Below are positions 1 to 8,698 of a stretch of DNA of 64,000 bases, piece after piece (position 1 is the first letter of the stretch; each line of letters starts with the position of its first letter). The stretch comes from Burkholderiales bacterium PBB2. Lineage in GTDB: Bacteria > Pseudomonadota > Gammaproteobacteria > Burkholderiales > Burkholderiaceae_C. Position numbers and translations under genes: made by a program. The DNA lies in contig NKIM01000011.1 of assembly GCA_002255955.1 (NCBI GenBank), forward strand, positions 1 to 64,000, read 5' to 3'. The notes under the pieces were generated by a model. The model searched no databases, was not told the origin of the DNA, and worked only from the letters and a program-made list of their open reading frames with translations.

Positions 1-486
1 CACCTGCTGGTACACCGCCATCTCAAAGCCCATCAGGGTCTGAATGACCGGCATGTCGAAGCACGGCAGCAGCTGCGTCATCAGCACGCCGCCGATGCCC
101 CGGCTGCGGTCGATCCAGTAGTACGAGTTGAAGATGCCGGCCCAGTCGCCGGTGCCCTGGCTGCGCATGCCGGGCAGGTCCACCTGCGTCAGGTGGAAGC
201 CCAGGCCCCAGGTCTGCGGCACCGGCAGCGCCGGCACGTCGTTGGACAGCTCGGGCAGGGCTGATTTCATCAGCGTGGGCAGTTCGATGGCGCCCAGTTG
301 CGGGCTCATGGCCAACGCCACGGTGGCCGGCTGCAGCAGACCCGCGCCGTCGTTGAGCCAGGCCTGCACAAAGCGGCCGTAGTCCTGCACCGTGCCGTAG
401 GAGCCATGGCCGCCGGCGTCCCACTCGCTGCTGGCGGGCAGGTCGTGGGGCGAAGGCGCCAGCCGGCCGTCGGCCTGGCGCTGCAT
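1..486 (-). pseudogene. C-terminal part of a serine hydrolase (beta-lactamase/esterase fold), 5'-truncated, runs off window
   Basis: Reading the minus strand from 486 gives about 160 residues that match the C-terminal half of class C beta-lactamase-like serine hydrolases: a [15 protein letters not shown] segment, then WGLGFH, then FNSYYWIDRSRGIGGVLMTQ and an end-like stretch FEMAVYQQ. The family's catalytic SxxK and YxN motifs lie further N-terminal and are absent: an in-frame stop is met just upstream of 486 and arsH begins at 515 on the other strand. I therefore read it as a remnant that lost its 5' half. The 3' end is outside the window, so an intact downstream end cannot be judged. It might instead be a short expressed fragment, but without the nucleophile it should have no hydrolase activity. 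Confidence 0.7.
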
Positions 487-514
487 CACGCGCTCTCACC
501 TCGACCCACACGCC

Positions 515-1249
515 ATGACTGACGCTCTTCCCATCAAGCCCGAAGACTTCCCGGCTCTGGACACACAGTTGTTCCAGCGCCCCAGCCTCGAAGCCCTGCG
601 CCCTGCCCAGCCCAGCACGCATGCACCGCGCTTTCTGATCCTCTACGGCTCGCTGCGTGAGCGCTCCTTCAGCCGCTTGCTGGCCGAAGAGGCCGGCCGC
701 CTGCTGCAAGCCATGGGCGGCGAAGTGCGAATCTTCAATCCGAGCGGCCTGCCTTTACCGGACGACAGCACGGACAGCCACCCCAAGGTGCAGGAGCTGC
801 GCGAGCTGGTGCTGTGGAGCGAGGGCATGGTCTGGAGCAGCCCCGAGCGCCACGGCGCCATGACCGGTGTGATGAAGGCGCAGATTGACTGGATCCCTTT
901 GACCAGCGGCGCCGTGCGCCCGACCCAGGGCAAGACTCTGGCGGTGATGCAGGTCAGCGGCGGCTCGCAAAGCTTCAACGCGGTGAACCAGCTGCGCGTG
1001 CTGGGCCGCTGGATGCGCATGCTGACCATCCCCAACCAGAGCTCGGTGGCCAAGGCCTGGCAGGAGTTCGACGAGCAGGGCCGCATGAAGCCCTCCAGCT
1101 ACTACGACCGCGTTGTCGACGTGATGGAAGAGCTCTACAAATTCACCCTGCTGACCCGAGACATCGGCCCCTGCCTGGTGGACCGCTACAGCGAGCGCAA
1201 GGAGAGCGCCGAAGCCCTGTCCCAGCGCATGCAGCAGTCAAAATTGTGA
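515..1249 (+). CDS. arsH: ArsH, NADPH-dependent FMN reductase / organoarsenical oxidase
   Basis: 244 residues. The flavodoxin-like FMN-binding loop [10 protein letters not shown] lies near residues 45-54, followed by [21 protein letters not shown] near 108-128, the signature that separates ArsH from other NADPH-dependent FMN reductases. ArsH proteins oxidise trivalent methyl and aromatic arsenicals and give resistance to them. No other ars gene (arsR, arsB/acr3, arsC) is in view; the rest of an operon could lie left of the window, but the neighbour there is a hydrolase remnant on the other strand. The ATG at 515 gives the family's normal length and N-terminal extension. Confidence 0.93.
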   Translation: MTDALPIKPEDFPALDTQLFQRPSLEALRPAQPSTHAPRFLILYGSLRERSFSRLLAEEAGRLLQAMGGEVRIFNPSGLPLPDDSTDSHPKVQELRELVLWSEGMVWSSPERHGAMTGVMKAQIDWIPLTSGAVRPTQGKTLAVMQVSGGSQSFNAVNQLRVLGRWMRMLTIPNQSSVAKAWQEFDEQGRMKPSSYYDRVVDVMEELYKFTLLTRDIGPCLVDRYSERKESAEALSQRMQQSKL

Positions 1250-1393
1250 CGCCAGCCATGCGCCAAACAGAATACCAATATAAAACCACATCCCTCAAAC
1301 CGGGGGTGAGTAAATAGCGCGTTATTTCTAGAATCCCGCCGGCTGCAGCGCAGGCATTTCTCTGCCTGCACGCCGTTCTTACCCAAGGGATTC

Positions 1394-2449
1394 ATGATGA
1401 AAACAAACAGCCTCCGCACAATCAGCGGAATCAAACTGGTATCTGCCGTGGCGACCCTGCTGCTGATGGCCGGTTCGGCACAAGCCTCGGTGATCGACCT
1501 GGGCCCGGCCAGCGGCTACAGCGGTTTCTTCTTCGGCAATGTCAACGCGGCTTCGGATGTGGAAGGCCGCCTGGCGGTCGGCGGCAACCTGACCGGCGGC
1601 TTCGACATCGGCTATCGCAATGCCTACGGCTCCACCCGGCCCAGCCTGGTGGTCAAGGGCGGCGTGTCGCTGACCAACAGCTCGGGCGGACCGGCCGGCA
1701 CCGTCTACAACGGCCCCAACACCGACATCGACACCAATGCCGGCATCGGCCCGTCCGAAGCCAGCTGGGTGCCCGGCGCCCTGAACTTCGGCCAGATCGT
1801 CTACGGCAGCAGCCTGACGGCCCGCGACTGGCAATACGGCAGCGCCGTGCAAAACGCCAACTACCTGGACTTCGGCGCCGCCAAGACCCAGCTGAGCAGC
1901 CTGTCCACCCAGCTCGCCAGCCTGAGCGCCAACGGCAGCTTCCAGGCCCTGCCCGGCTCGGGCGGCCTCAAGCTGACCGGCGACGGCAGCGACAACCCGC
2001 AGGTTTTCAACCTCGGCAACACCTCGCTGGCCACCACCATCACGCTGGAGAACGTCAAGGCCGGCGCCCACATCATCATCAACAGCAGCCTCAGCAATGT
2101 GGTGCTCAGCGGTGACTACGGCGGCCACCAGGTCAACTCCAGCGACGCGCTGGCCCAGCACCGCGATCGCATCCTCTACAACTTCAGCAACGCCACCAGC
2201 CTGAACGTGGCCAGCTTCATCAACGGCAGCGTGCTGGCCGTGAAGGCGGATGTGATCGGCAGCGGCCACCTGGAAGGCACCCTGATCGCCAACTCCCTGA
2301 GCGCCGGCCCGAACGGCCGCCTGGAGCTGGGCTACGAGCCCTTCGTGCCGACCACCCCGGTGCCGGAGCCCGCCAGCGTCGCCCTGATGCTGGCCGGCCT
2401 GGGCGCCATCGGCCTGTTCTCGCGCCGACGCAGCCAGGCCCAGGCCTGA
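1394..2449 (+). CDS. Choice-of-anchor A family protein with PEP-CTERM sorting signal
   Basis: 351 residues. An N-terminal signal peptide (hydrophobic stretch around residues 15-30 ending in AQAS) is followed by a choice-of-anchor A domain: FFFGNVNAASDVEGRLAVGGN near residues 47-67 and INGSVLAVKADVIGSGHLEGTLIA near 276-300. The tail VPEPASVALMLAGLGAIGLF plus RRR is a PEP-CTERM signal recognised by exosortase (EpsH/XrtA-type), so the protein is exported and processed at the C-terminus. AAGGGA at 1385-1390 is a ribosome site for the ATG at 1394; the ATG directly following (1397) is an alternative. A strong terminator follows. Function beyond surface or matrix display is unknown. Confidence 0.9.
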   Translation: MMKTNSLRTISGIKLVSAVATLLLMAGSAQASVIDLGPASGYSGFFFGNVNAASDVEGRLAVGGNLTGGFDIGYRNAYGSTRPSLVVKGGVSLTNSSGGPAGTVYNGPNTDIDTNAGIGPSEASWVPGALNFGQIVYGSSLTARDWQYGSAVQNANYLDFGAAKTQLSSLSTQLASLSANGSFQALPGSGGLKLTGDGSDNPQVFNLGNTSLATTITLENVKAGAHIIINSSLSNVVLSGDYGGHQVNSSDALAQHRDRILYNFSNATSLNVASFINGSVLAVKADVIGSGHLEGTLIANSLSAGPNGRLELGYEPFVPTTPVPEPASVALMLAGLGAIGLFSRRRSQAQA

Positions 2450-2480
2450 TTGCAGCAGCCGCTGGCGGCGAGCAAAGCAA

Positions 2481-2504
2481 AGGGCTCCCGCGGGAGCCCT
2501 TTTT
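2481..2504 (+). terminator. Rho-independent terminator of the choice-of-anchor gene
   Basis: A perfect 20-base palindrome (AGGGCTCCCG/CGGGAGCCCT, 2481-2500) is followed directly by a T run. It lies 31 bp after the stop of the upstream plus-strand gene and between convergent genes. The A-rich left side could also let it work on the minus strand. Confidence 0.85.
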
Positions 2505-2540
2505 CTGGGGACTTGCGTCCGGCGGCGACGCCGATCTCGC

Positions 2541-3467
2541 TCAGCCTCGACCCACTGCCTGGCGGCGCTGCCAAAACCAGGCCGCCGCCCCCGCCAGCAG
2601 CGCCAAGGCGGCAAGACCCATCAGCCAGCCAGTGGATTGCGCCTGGCCGACGGCACGGCGCTGCTCACGGGCCAGCAACTCGCTGCTGAGCTGGACCATC
2701 TCGGCCTGCAACTGCTTTTGCTCGTTCTGCAAGGCGAGGAACTGCGCCTCGGCCTGCCTGATGCGATCGGGCCGCGGGCCTTCGACACCGGGATGGGTCT
2801 CGGGCGTGGCGCCTTCGGGGCCACCGACATCCAGGGCCAGCAGGAGCCGGATGCCGGCCAGCGGGGCAAACCAGTCGGCGCCAGCGGCGGCCGGTGCGTC
2901 AGCGGCACGCTCGGACAGCGAGGCATCCAGGCGCAAGGCGGAACCTCCGCGATGGCCCGGTGCGGGAGCCGAGGCTTTGGCCGGCGATTGGCCAGGGGCC
3001 GCGCGCTCGGACGCCGGCTGCAGCGGGCCAGCCGCCGTTGGCGGCAAGGCCAGGGCAGGATCCAGCATCAGGCTGAATTGCTGGCGTGGGCAGCCCAGGC
3101 TGAGCTGCACCAGGGGTTCGGTCACGGGCGCAGCGGTGTGCAAGCGCATCTGGATGCTGCCGTCGGCCGCCTGCCAATCGATGGAGCGCATGAACTCGGC
3201 GGTCTTGAGCGTGCGCTCACCGACGCTCAACTCGACCTTGAAGCAGGGGTCGGTCAGGGTCTTGCTGATCTTGTCGCCGGGGCTCAGGCGCAGGCCGATC
3301 TGCACCTCCAGCGGCTGACCCAGGGCCGAATGCAGGCGCGGCGGACTGATGTCCAGCGCCCGGCTGGGGCCGGCGGTCAGCGCCAGCAAGCACAGCACCG
3401 GCAGCGCCAGGCCGCGAGCCCGAGGGAACATCCGTTCGCGATAATCGACGTTATGCAGCATGCACAC
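2541..3467 (-). CDS. FimV-like envelope protein with coiled coil and C-terminal membrane segment
   Basis: 308 residues if started at 3467; the ATG at 3431 (residue 13) directly precedes the signal peptide and may be the true start. After the signal peptide (ending SRA-LDI) comes ISPPRLHSALGQPLEVQIGLRL, which resembles the opening of FimV N-terminal domains (SALGQPL). Further parts are an Ala/Pro-rich linker, a predicted coiled coil (QFLALQNEQKQLQAEMVQLSSELLAREQ) and a C-terminal transmembrane helix ending in WFWQRRQ. Full-length FimV has a LysM motif and a large acidic cytoplasmic TPR part, both missing here, so this is a short relative, perhaps a peptidoglycan- or pilus-associated scaffold. 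No neighbouring pilus genes. Function is inferred only from the N-terminal resemblance. Confidence 0.7.
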   Translation of the reverse strand: MCMLHNVDYRERMFPRARGLALPVLCLLALTAGPSRALDISPPRLHSALGQPLEVQIGLRLSPGDKISKTLTDPCFKVELSVGERTLKTAEFMRSIDWQAADGSIQMRLHTAAPVTEPLVQLSLGCPRQQFSLMLDPALALPPTAAGPLQPASERAAPGQSPAKASAPAPGHRGGSALRLDASLSERAADAPAAAGADWFAPLAGIRLLLALDVGGPEGATPETHPGVEGPRPDRIRQAEAQFLALQNEQKQLQAEMVQLSSELLAREQRRAVGQAQSTGWLMGLAALALLAGAAAWFWQRRQAVGRG

Positions 3468-3645
3468 CAGGGCGGTTCAAGGCTGCTGGGCCTCCAGCAG
3501 AAACTGCGACTGACTCTAGCATGCACCCCCAGGGTCAAGAGCCCCAGCAAGGCCGGGAAACCCGGGTAGTTCCGGTGCCAGCCGGCCCGGGCGACGCCGG
3601 GGTCGGCCCACTACAATCGGCGCCAATTCCCACTCGGCCGCGACC

Positions 3646-4794
3646 ATGCCCTCCTCCAAGCTCTTGTCCGTGACACGCACCGCGTTCCGCCCGACCGTCC
3701 TGGCCAGCTTGCTGGCCCTGTCGCTGGGTTTGATGAGCACCGGTCCCGCTCGCGCCGACGAGGTCAGCGAGGTGCAGGCCATCCTGGCCGCAGGCAAGGC
3801 GGCCGAGGGCTTGAAAAAAGTCGATCAGCTGCTGGCCGCCAAGCCCGAGGACCCGCGCCTGCGCCTGCAGCGCGGCATCGCGCTCTCGCTGCTGAACCGC
3901 AATGCCGAAGCCATCGGCGTGTTCCAAAAGCTGATCGAGACCCACCCCGAGCTACCCGGCCCCTACAACAACCTGGCCGTGCTCTACGGCAACCAGGGCG
4001 AGTACGAAAAAGCCCGCCAGGCCCTGGAGCTGGCCATCCGCACCAACCCGGCCTACGCGACCGCCTTCCAGAACCTCGGCGATGTCTATGCCCGCCTGGC
4101 CGGCCAGGCTTACAAGAAAGCCCTGGCCCTGGACAAGAACGACGGCGTGCTGCCGCTGAAGCTGGCCGTGGTGCAGAACATCTTTGAATCGAGCGTGGAC
4201 CCGCGCAAGGCGCCCAAGCCCGGCACGCTACCGGCCGCGACGCCTGCTCCTGCTCCCGCATCGACTCCGGTGCCAACACCTGCTGCCGCACCGAGTCCGG
4301 CGCCGGCGGCCAAGCCCGCACCAGCACCGGCACCTGCTGTCGCCACGCCAACCCCGGCACCGGCCGTGGTGGCGCCTGCGCCAGCTCCGGCGGCCAAACC
4401 GGCGCCGGCACCTGCCGCCAAGCCCGAGCCCAGCAAGGCCGAGAACAGCGCCGCTGCCGATCGCCAGGCGGTCGAGAACGCCATGCTGGGCTGGGCCAAG
4501 GCCTGGAGCTCGCGTGACATGAACGGCTACTACGCCGCCTACGCGCCCGACTTCAAGGGCAAATCGCCCAGCCGCAAGGCCTGGGAGCAGGAGCGCCGCG
4601 ACCGCATCACCAGCAAGAAGAGCATCAAGGTCACGCTCAGCGACATCAAGGTCAAGGTCAGCGGCGACAAGGCCACGGTCAGCCTGCGCCAGGACTACAA
4701 CTCCGACGCCCTCAGCGTGAAGAGCAGCAAGAGCTTCACCCTGAACCGCGGCCGCAACGGCCGGTGGCAGATTTCGGACGAGACCAACCGCTGA
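3646..4794 (+). CDS. Secreted TPR protein with Ala/Pro linker and C-terminal NTF2-like domain
   Basis: 382 residues. Signal peptide at residues 1-37 (ending ARA-DEV). Three or so tetratricopeptide repeats follow: the stretch GPYNNLAVLYGNQGEYEKAR and the next AYATAFQNLGDVYARLAGQAYKKAL have the canonical TPR pattern. Residues about 190-262 are a low-complexity Ala/Pro/Lys linker. The last 110 residues (from AVENAMLGWAKAWSSRDMNGYYAAYAPDF) look like an NTF2/SnoaL-like domain of the kind attached to cell-wall enzymes. The L,D-transpeptidase gene starts 81 bp downstream on the same strand and also ends in an NTF2-like domain, so the pair probably works together in the periplasm. A TACAAT at 3612-3617 could be its -10 box. 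Confidence 0.82.
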   Translation: MPSSKLLSVTRTAFRPTVLASLLALSLGLMSTGPARADEVSEVQAILAAGKAAEGLKKVDQLLAAKPEDPRLRLQRGIALSLLNRNAEAIGVFQKLIETHPELPGPYNNLAVLYGNQGEYEKARQALELAIRTNPAYATAFQNLGDVYARLAGQAYKKALALDKNDGVLPLKLAVVQNIFESSVDPRKAPKPGTLPAATPAPAPASTPVPTPAAAPSPAPAAKPAPAPAPAVATPTPAPAVVAPAPAPAAKPAPAPAAKPEPSKAENSAAADRQAVENAMLGWAKAWSSRDMNGYYAAYAPDFKGKSPSRKAWEQERRDRITSKKSIKVTLSDIKVKVSGDKATVSLRQDYNSDALSVKSSKSFTLNRGRNGRWQISDETNR

Positions 4795-4875
4795 TCCCGG
4801 TCTGAAGCCACATCGCCCTGCCCTTCCTCTTGCGCCCCGTTATTTCCGTCCGCACTGTTGCGAATCTGCTGTCCC

Positions 4876-6246
4876 ATGCCGGCTCCGAATTCCGATCTTG
4901 ACCGCCTGGCCGAGCGCCTGTCCTACCGGCGCCGTCGCGCCGGCCGCCGCCGCCCCCTGCTGATCGCCGGCCTGGCCGCTGCGGTGCTGGGCGCCATCGG
5001 CGCCGTCGGTTTTGTGTCGGCGCGTGTGGAGTTGAGTGTGCCGGCGGCGCTGAGCGGCAAGAGTGCCAACAGCAAGACCGGAAGCCCCTCGCCCAGCAAG
5101 ACGCCTGACCTGCTGACGGCCCAGATCGACGTACAAACGCCCGAAGGCCAGCTGATCCAGACCTACCAGCTGCTGGCCCGCGGCGAAGAAGGCCAGGCCT
5201 TTGCCCTGGTGGAGCTGCTGGTGCGCCGGCAGCCCGATTTCGCCCTGGCGCAAATGGTTTACGGCACCTTGTTGCTGGCCCGCAGCGGCCAGGGCGAGGC
5301 GGTCGAGCGCCAGCTGGCCGCGGCCGGTGGCGCCAAGAGCTCGGACCCGGCAGCCCTGCTGCGCACCGAGGCGCGCCTGCGCCTGGCCGCCCTGGTCGAG
5401 CGGCCGCCGCAAGACGCCCTGCCCGAGCAGATGTTCGGGCTCTCGCCCAGCGTGCGCCACGCCATCATGGTGGACACCAGCCGCGCCCGGCTGTATCTGT
5501 TCGAGAACAGCGCGCAGGGCGTGCGCCTGGTGCGCGACAGCTACATCTCGATCGGCAAGCTGGGCACCGGCAAGCTGGTCGAAGGCGACCAGCGCACGCC
5601 GCTGGGCACCTACTACGTGGGCCTGCGCCGCGACGAGGCGGCCTCGCGCTACGGCGCCGCGGCCCTGCCGCTGAACTATCCCAACGAAATCGACCGCCTG
5701 GCCGGCCGCGGCGGCACCAGCATCTGGTTGCATGGCGAGCGCGCCGGCAATTACGCGCGCAGCCCGCAGTCCACCGACGGCTGCATCGTGCTCAGCAATG
5801 ACGAGATGCGCCTGCTGGCCGAAACCGTGACGCCGCGCGAAACACCGGTGCTGGTGATGGACAAGATCCGCTGGGTCAAGAAAAGCAGCGTCAGCAGCCC
5901 GCCGGCGCTGGATGCCGGTTTCGAGTCGGCCTTCGAGCAATGGCAGCAGGCGCGCCTGCGCCAGGATGCCGCCGCCTTGCGCCAGCTCTACGAACCGGGC
6001 CTGCAGCGCGGCTCGGACAGCAGCAGCGACAAGCTGGAAACGAATCTGGCGCGGATGGCCCGCCAGGAGCTGCCGGTGCAATCGCTGGAGCGCCTGAGCG
6101 TGCTGCCGGGCCAGCACGCGGAGCCGGTGCTCATCGTCACCTACCGTGAGCAGAGCGCCCAAGACGAGCGCGCCCGCCTCAAGCGCCAGTACTGGCGTGA
6201 GCAAAACGGGCAATGGAAGATCTTCTTCGACGGCGTGGTCGGCTGA
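4876..6246 (+). CDS. L,D-transpeptidase (YkuD/ErfK family) with N-terminal anchor and C-terminal NTF2-like domain
   Basis: 456 residues from the ATG at 4876; a TTG 18 bp earlier would add six residues. An Arg-rich N-terminus precedes a transmembrane anchor (about residues 27-47). The YkuD domain starts near RHAIMVDTSRARLYLFEN and holds the catalytic motif: IWLHGERAGNYARSPQ followed by STDGCIVLSN, where the Cys is the expected nucleophile. This form (STDGC) resembles the YafK/YcfS branch that works on peptidoglycan cross-links or protein attachment. The C-terminal 115 residues (FEQWQQARLRQDAAALRQLYEPG onward, ending GQWKIFFDGVVG) form an NTF2-like domain like that of the upstream TPR protein. 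Likely periplasmic, acting on the cell wall. Confidence 0.88.
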   Translation: MPAPNSDLDRLAERLSYRRRRAGRRRPLLIAGLAAAVLGAIGAVGFVSARVELSVPAALSGKSANSKTGSPSPSKTPDLLTAQIDVQTPEGQLIQTYQLLARGEEGQAFALVELLVRRQPDFALAQMVYGTLLLARSGQGEAVERQLAAAGGAKSSDPAALLRTEARLRLAALVERPPQDALPEQMFGLSPSVRHAIMVDTSRARLYLFENSAQGVRLVRDSYISIGKLGTGKLVEGDQRTPLGTYYVGLRRDEAASRYGAAALPLNYPNEIDRLAGRGGTSIWLHGERAGNYARSPQSTDGCIVLSNDEMRLLAETVTPRETPVLVMDKIRWVKKSSVSSPPALDAGFESAFEQWQQARLRQDAAALRQLYEPGLQRGSDSSSDKLETNLARMARQELPVQSLERLSVLPGQHAEPVLIVTYREQSAQDERARLKRQYWREQNGQWKIFFDGVVG

Positions 6247-6397
6247 AGCCGTGAAGGACTGGCGGCGAACCGGCACGGCCGGCAGAAGCCCTGAGCCTCG
6301 TCTGAACTAAAATGCACGGTTGCGCCTTTGCTGGCGCCGCCCACCTGGCCGCCGCCGCGCAGCCGCTTCCGATTCACGCAGCCCCTGGACAGATACC

Positions 6398-6799
6398 ATG
6401 CAACGCTGTGTTCCCCATGCCCTGCTGCTCGCAGCGGGCGTCAGTCTGGCGCTGAGTGCGCCCTATGTCGCACACGCGCAGACCCACCGCCAGTTCAGCC
6501 CGCAGACCTTGCGCGGCGAGTTCCAGCTGGTGCAAACACCCGATGTGCTGCTCAACGGCCAGCCAGCCCGGCTCTCGCCCGGCACCCGCGTCTACGGCCC
6601 CAACAATCTGCTGCAGCAGCCGGCCAGCCTGGCCGGCCAGAAACTGACCGTGCACTACACCGTGGCGCCCGATGGCCAGGTGCTCGATGTCTGGGTGCTG
6701 AACCCGGTGGAGCTGGCCAACAAGACCTGGCCCCGCACGCCGCTGGAAGCGGCCAGCTGGGCCTTTGAGCCGGGCACCCAGACCTGGCTCAAGCGCTGA
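6398..6799 (+). CDS. Exported protein of unknown function
   Basis: 133 residues from the ATG at 6398, which places a clear signal peptide at the N-terminus (hydrophobic core LLLAAGVSLALSA, cleavage after AHA-QTH). The mature part has no motif I recognise; it is small, polar and contains LRGEFQLVQTPDVLLNGQPARLSPGTRV. It lies between the L,D-transpeptidase and miaB on the same strand with gaps of 151 and 87 bp. Earlier in-frame starts (from 6320) would put about 26 Arg-rich residues before the signal sequence and are less likely. Confidence 0.7.
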   Translation: MQRCVPHALLLAAGVSLALSAPYVAHAQTHRQFSPQTLRGEFQLVQTPDVLLNGQPARLSPGTRVYGPNNLLQQPASLAGQKLTVHYTVAPDGQVLDVWVLNPVELANKTWPRTPLEAASWAFEPGTQTWLKR

Positions 6800-6886
6800 G
6801 CCTGCGCTTCAGCACACCTCTTTCCATTGTTTGATCTGGCTGGCCTGCACGGGCCGGCCACCCCATTTTTTCTGCGAGCCACCGCC

Positions 6887-8263
6887 ATGAGCAGCCACGA
6901 CGACAACGCCACCCCGACCAGCAAAAAGGTCTTCATCAAGACCTTCGGCTGCCAGATGAACGAGTACGACTCGGGCAAGATGGCCGATGTGCTGGGCGCC
7001 GCCCAGGGCTACGAGAAGACTGACGATGTCGAGCAGGCCGACCTGATCCTCTTCAACACCTGCTCGGTGCGCGAGAAGGCGCAAGAGAAGGTGTTCAGCG
7101 ATCTGGGCCGCGTCAAGCACCTGAAGGAAAAAGGCGTGCTGATCGGCGTGGGCGGCTGCGTGGCCTCGCAGGAAGGCGCCGCCATCATCGAACGCGCACC
7201 CTATGTGGATGTGGTCTTCGGCCCGCAGACCCTGCACCGCCTGCCGCAGATGCTGGCCGCGCGCCGCGAAGAGCGCCGCCCGCAGGTGGACATCAGCTTC
7301 CCCGAGATGGAGAAGTTCGACCACCTGCCGCCGGCCAAGGTCGAGGGCGCCTCGGCCTTCGTCTCCATCATGGAAGGCTGCTCCAAGTACTGCAGCTACT
7401 GCGTCGTGCCCTACACCCGCGGCGAAGAGGTCTCGCGCCCCTTCGACGATGTGCTGACCGAGATTGCCGGCCTGGCTGACCAGGGCGTGGTGGAGTTCAA
7501 TCTGCTGGGTCAGAACGTCAATGCCTACCGCGGCAAGATGGGCGAGACGGGCGAGTACGCCGACCTGGCCCTGCTGCTCGAGTACGCGGCCGAGATCCCC
7601 GGCATCGAGCGCCTGCGCTTCACCACCAGCCACCCGAACGAGTTCAGCCAGCGCCTGATCGAGGCCTACGGCAAGGTGCCGCAGCTGGTCAACCACCTGC
7701 ACCTGCCGGTCCAGCATGGCAGCGACCGCATCCTCATGGCCATGAAGCGCGGCTACACCGCCCTCGAGTTCAAGAGCACGATCAAGAAGCTGCGCGCCAT
7801 CCGCCCGGACATCCGCATCGCCAGCGATTTCATCGTCGGCTTCCCCGGTGAAACCGAAGAAGACCATGCCAAGCTGATGAAGCTGGTGCACGACATCGGC
7901 TTCGACGCATCCTTCAGCTTCATCTTCAGCCCCCGCCCCGGCACGCCGGCCGCCGCGCTGGAGGACACGACGCCCTACGAAGTGAAGGTCAAGCGCCTGC
8001 AAGAGCTGCAAGCGGTGATCGAGGCCAACACCCTGGCCATCAGCGAAACCATGGTCGGCACGACTCAGCGCATCCTGGTGACCGGCAATGCCCGCAAGGA
8101 CGCCAGCGAGCTGATGGGCCGCACCGAGTGCAACCGCATCGTCAACTTCAAGGGTCAGGCCCGGCTGATGAACCAGTTGGTCGATGTGCGCATCACCCAG
8201 GCCTTCGCGCACTCCTTGCGCGCCGAGGTGCTGACCGCGGAGCCCGTCAGCGCCCCGGCCTGA
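6887..8263 (+). CDS. miaB: tRNA-2-methylthio-N6-dimethylallyladenosine synthase MiaB
   Basis: 458 residues. A radical-SAM methylthiotransferase that adds the 2-methylthio group to i6A37 of tRNAs reading UNN codons. Visible parts: N-terminal UPF0004 domain with three cluster cysteines ([22 protein letters not shown]), the radical-SAM motif CSKYCSYC (CxxxCxxC) around residues 165-172, and the C-terminal TRAM domain. The ATG at 6887 gives MSSHDDN as N-terminus; the earlier in-frame start adds 20 residues not expected in the family. Its 3' end overlaps the convergent membrane-protein gene by 17 bp. Confidence 0.97.
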   Translation: MSSHDDNATPTSKKVFIKTFGCQMNEYDSGKMADVLGAAQGYEKTDDVEQADLILFNTCSVREKAQEKVFSDLGRVKHLKEKGVLIGVGGCVASQEGAAIIERAPYVDVVFGPQTLHRLPQMLAARREERRPQVDISFPEMEKFDHLPPAKVEGASAFVSIMEGCSKYCSYCVVPYTRGEEVSRPFDDVLTEIAGLADQGVVEFNLLGQNVNAYRGKMGETGEYADLALLLEYAAEIPGIERLRFTTSHPNEFSQRLIEAYGKVPQLVNHLHLPVQHGSDRILMAMKRGYTALEFKSTIKKLRAIRPDIRIASDFIVGFPGETEEDHAKLMKLVHDIGFDASFSFIFSPRPGTPAAALEDTTPYEVKVKRLQELQAVIEANTLAISETMVGTTQRILVTGNARKDASELMGRTECNRIVNFKGQARLMNQLVDVRITQAFAHSLRAEVLTAEPVSAPA

Positions 8264-8573
8264 AGCTCAGGATGCATTGCGGCAGGCTGATGCCCAAGAG
8301 CATCAGCCCGTAGCCCAGCATCTTGCCGTCCCGACCGAGCAGCACCAGAGCCAGGATCAGGCCCGCGCTGCCGCCCCAGCCGCCCCAGACCGTCAGGCGC
8401 CGCCAGGCCAGGGCTTTGAGCTCGCGCCGCCACAGCAGCTTGGCGCCACCCGCCATCAGGGCGGCCACGGCCCAGGCGGGCAGGAAGAAATTGCTCAGGT
8501 GCCAGAAGGCGTCCAGGACGTTCAAGGTGACGGGGCTCGGGTGGACGGTGCAGCCGGGATCGGCAAGAGGCAC
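8247..8573 (-). CDS. Small integral membrane protein of unknown function
   Basis: 108 residues with three predicted transmembrane segments: [38 protein letters not shown] and [19 protein letters not shown]. No domain is recognised. It is convergent with miaB, overlapping its last 17 bp, and divergent from hemA (126 bp gap). The first residues before [10 protein letters not shown] may not be translated, since several alternative starts exist in that stretch. Confidence 0.65.
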   Translation of the reverse strand: MPLADPGCTVHPSPVTLNVLDAFWHLSNFFLPAWAVAALMAGGAKLLWRRELKALAWRRLTVWGGWGGSAGLILALVLLGRDGKMLGYGLMLLGISLPQCILSFRPGR

Positions 8574-8686
8574 TCGGTCGTTGATCGGCTGAGTATTCGC
8601 TTTGTTTTTCGGCAGGCTTGATGCATATCAAGCTTTTCCGGCCCACGCATGGCCTTACTGCGACAGGGCGCGTGCCGAGTCAATTT

Positions 8687-8692
8687 TATAAT
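8687..8692 (+). promoter_or_regulatory. Candidate -10 box of hemA (TATAAT), placing the start site at the ATG
   Basis: A consensus TATAAT ends 6 bases before the hemA ATG at 8699. A transcript starting 7 bases after the box would begin at the ATG itself, and no Shine-Dalgarno sequence is visible between them. No good -35 hexamer stands at 17 bp, so the box could be accidental. Confidence 0.45.
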
Positions 8693-8698
8693 CTGCCC

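Noticed and set aside
23-709. Minus-strand frame through the hydrolase remnant and arsH start
   Set aside because: It is a shadow frame; the protein-like reading of 1-486 is in a different frame and shows hydrolase motifs.
4220-4440. Possible repeat element in the Ala/Pro-rich stretch of the TPR gene
   Set aside because: The imperfect repeats keep frame and encode an Ala/Pro/Lys linker, a common low-complexity spacer.
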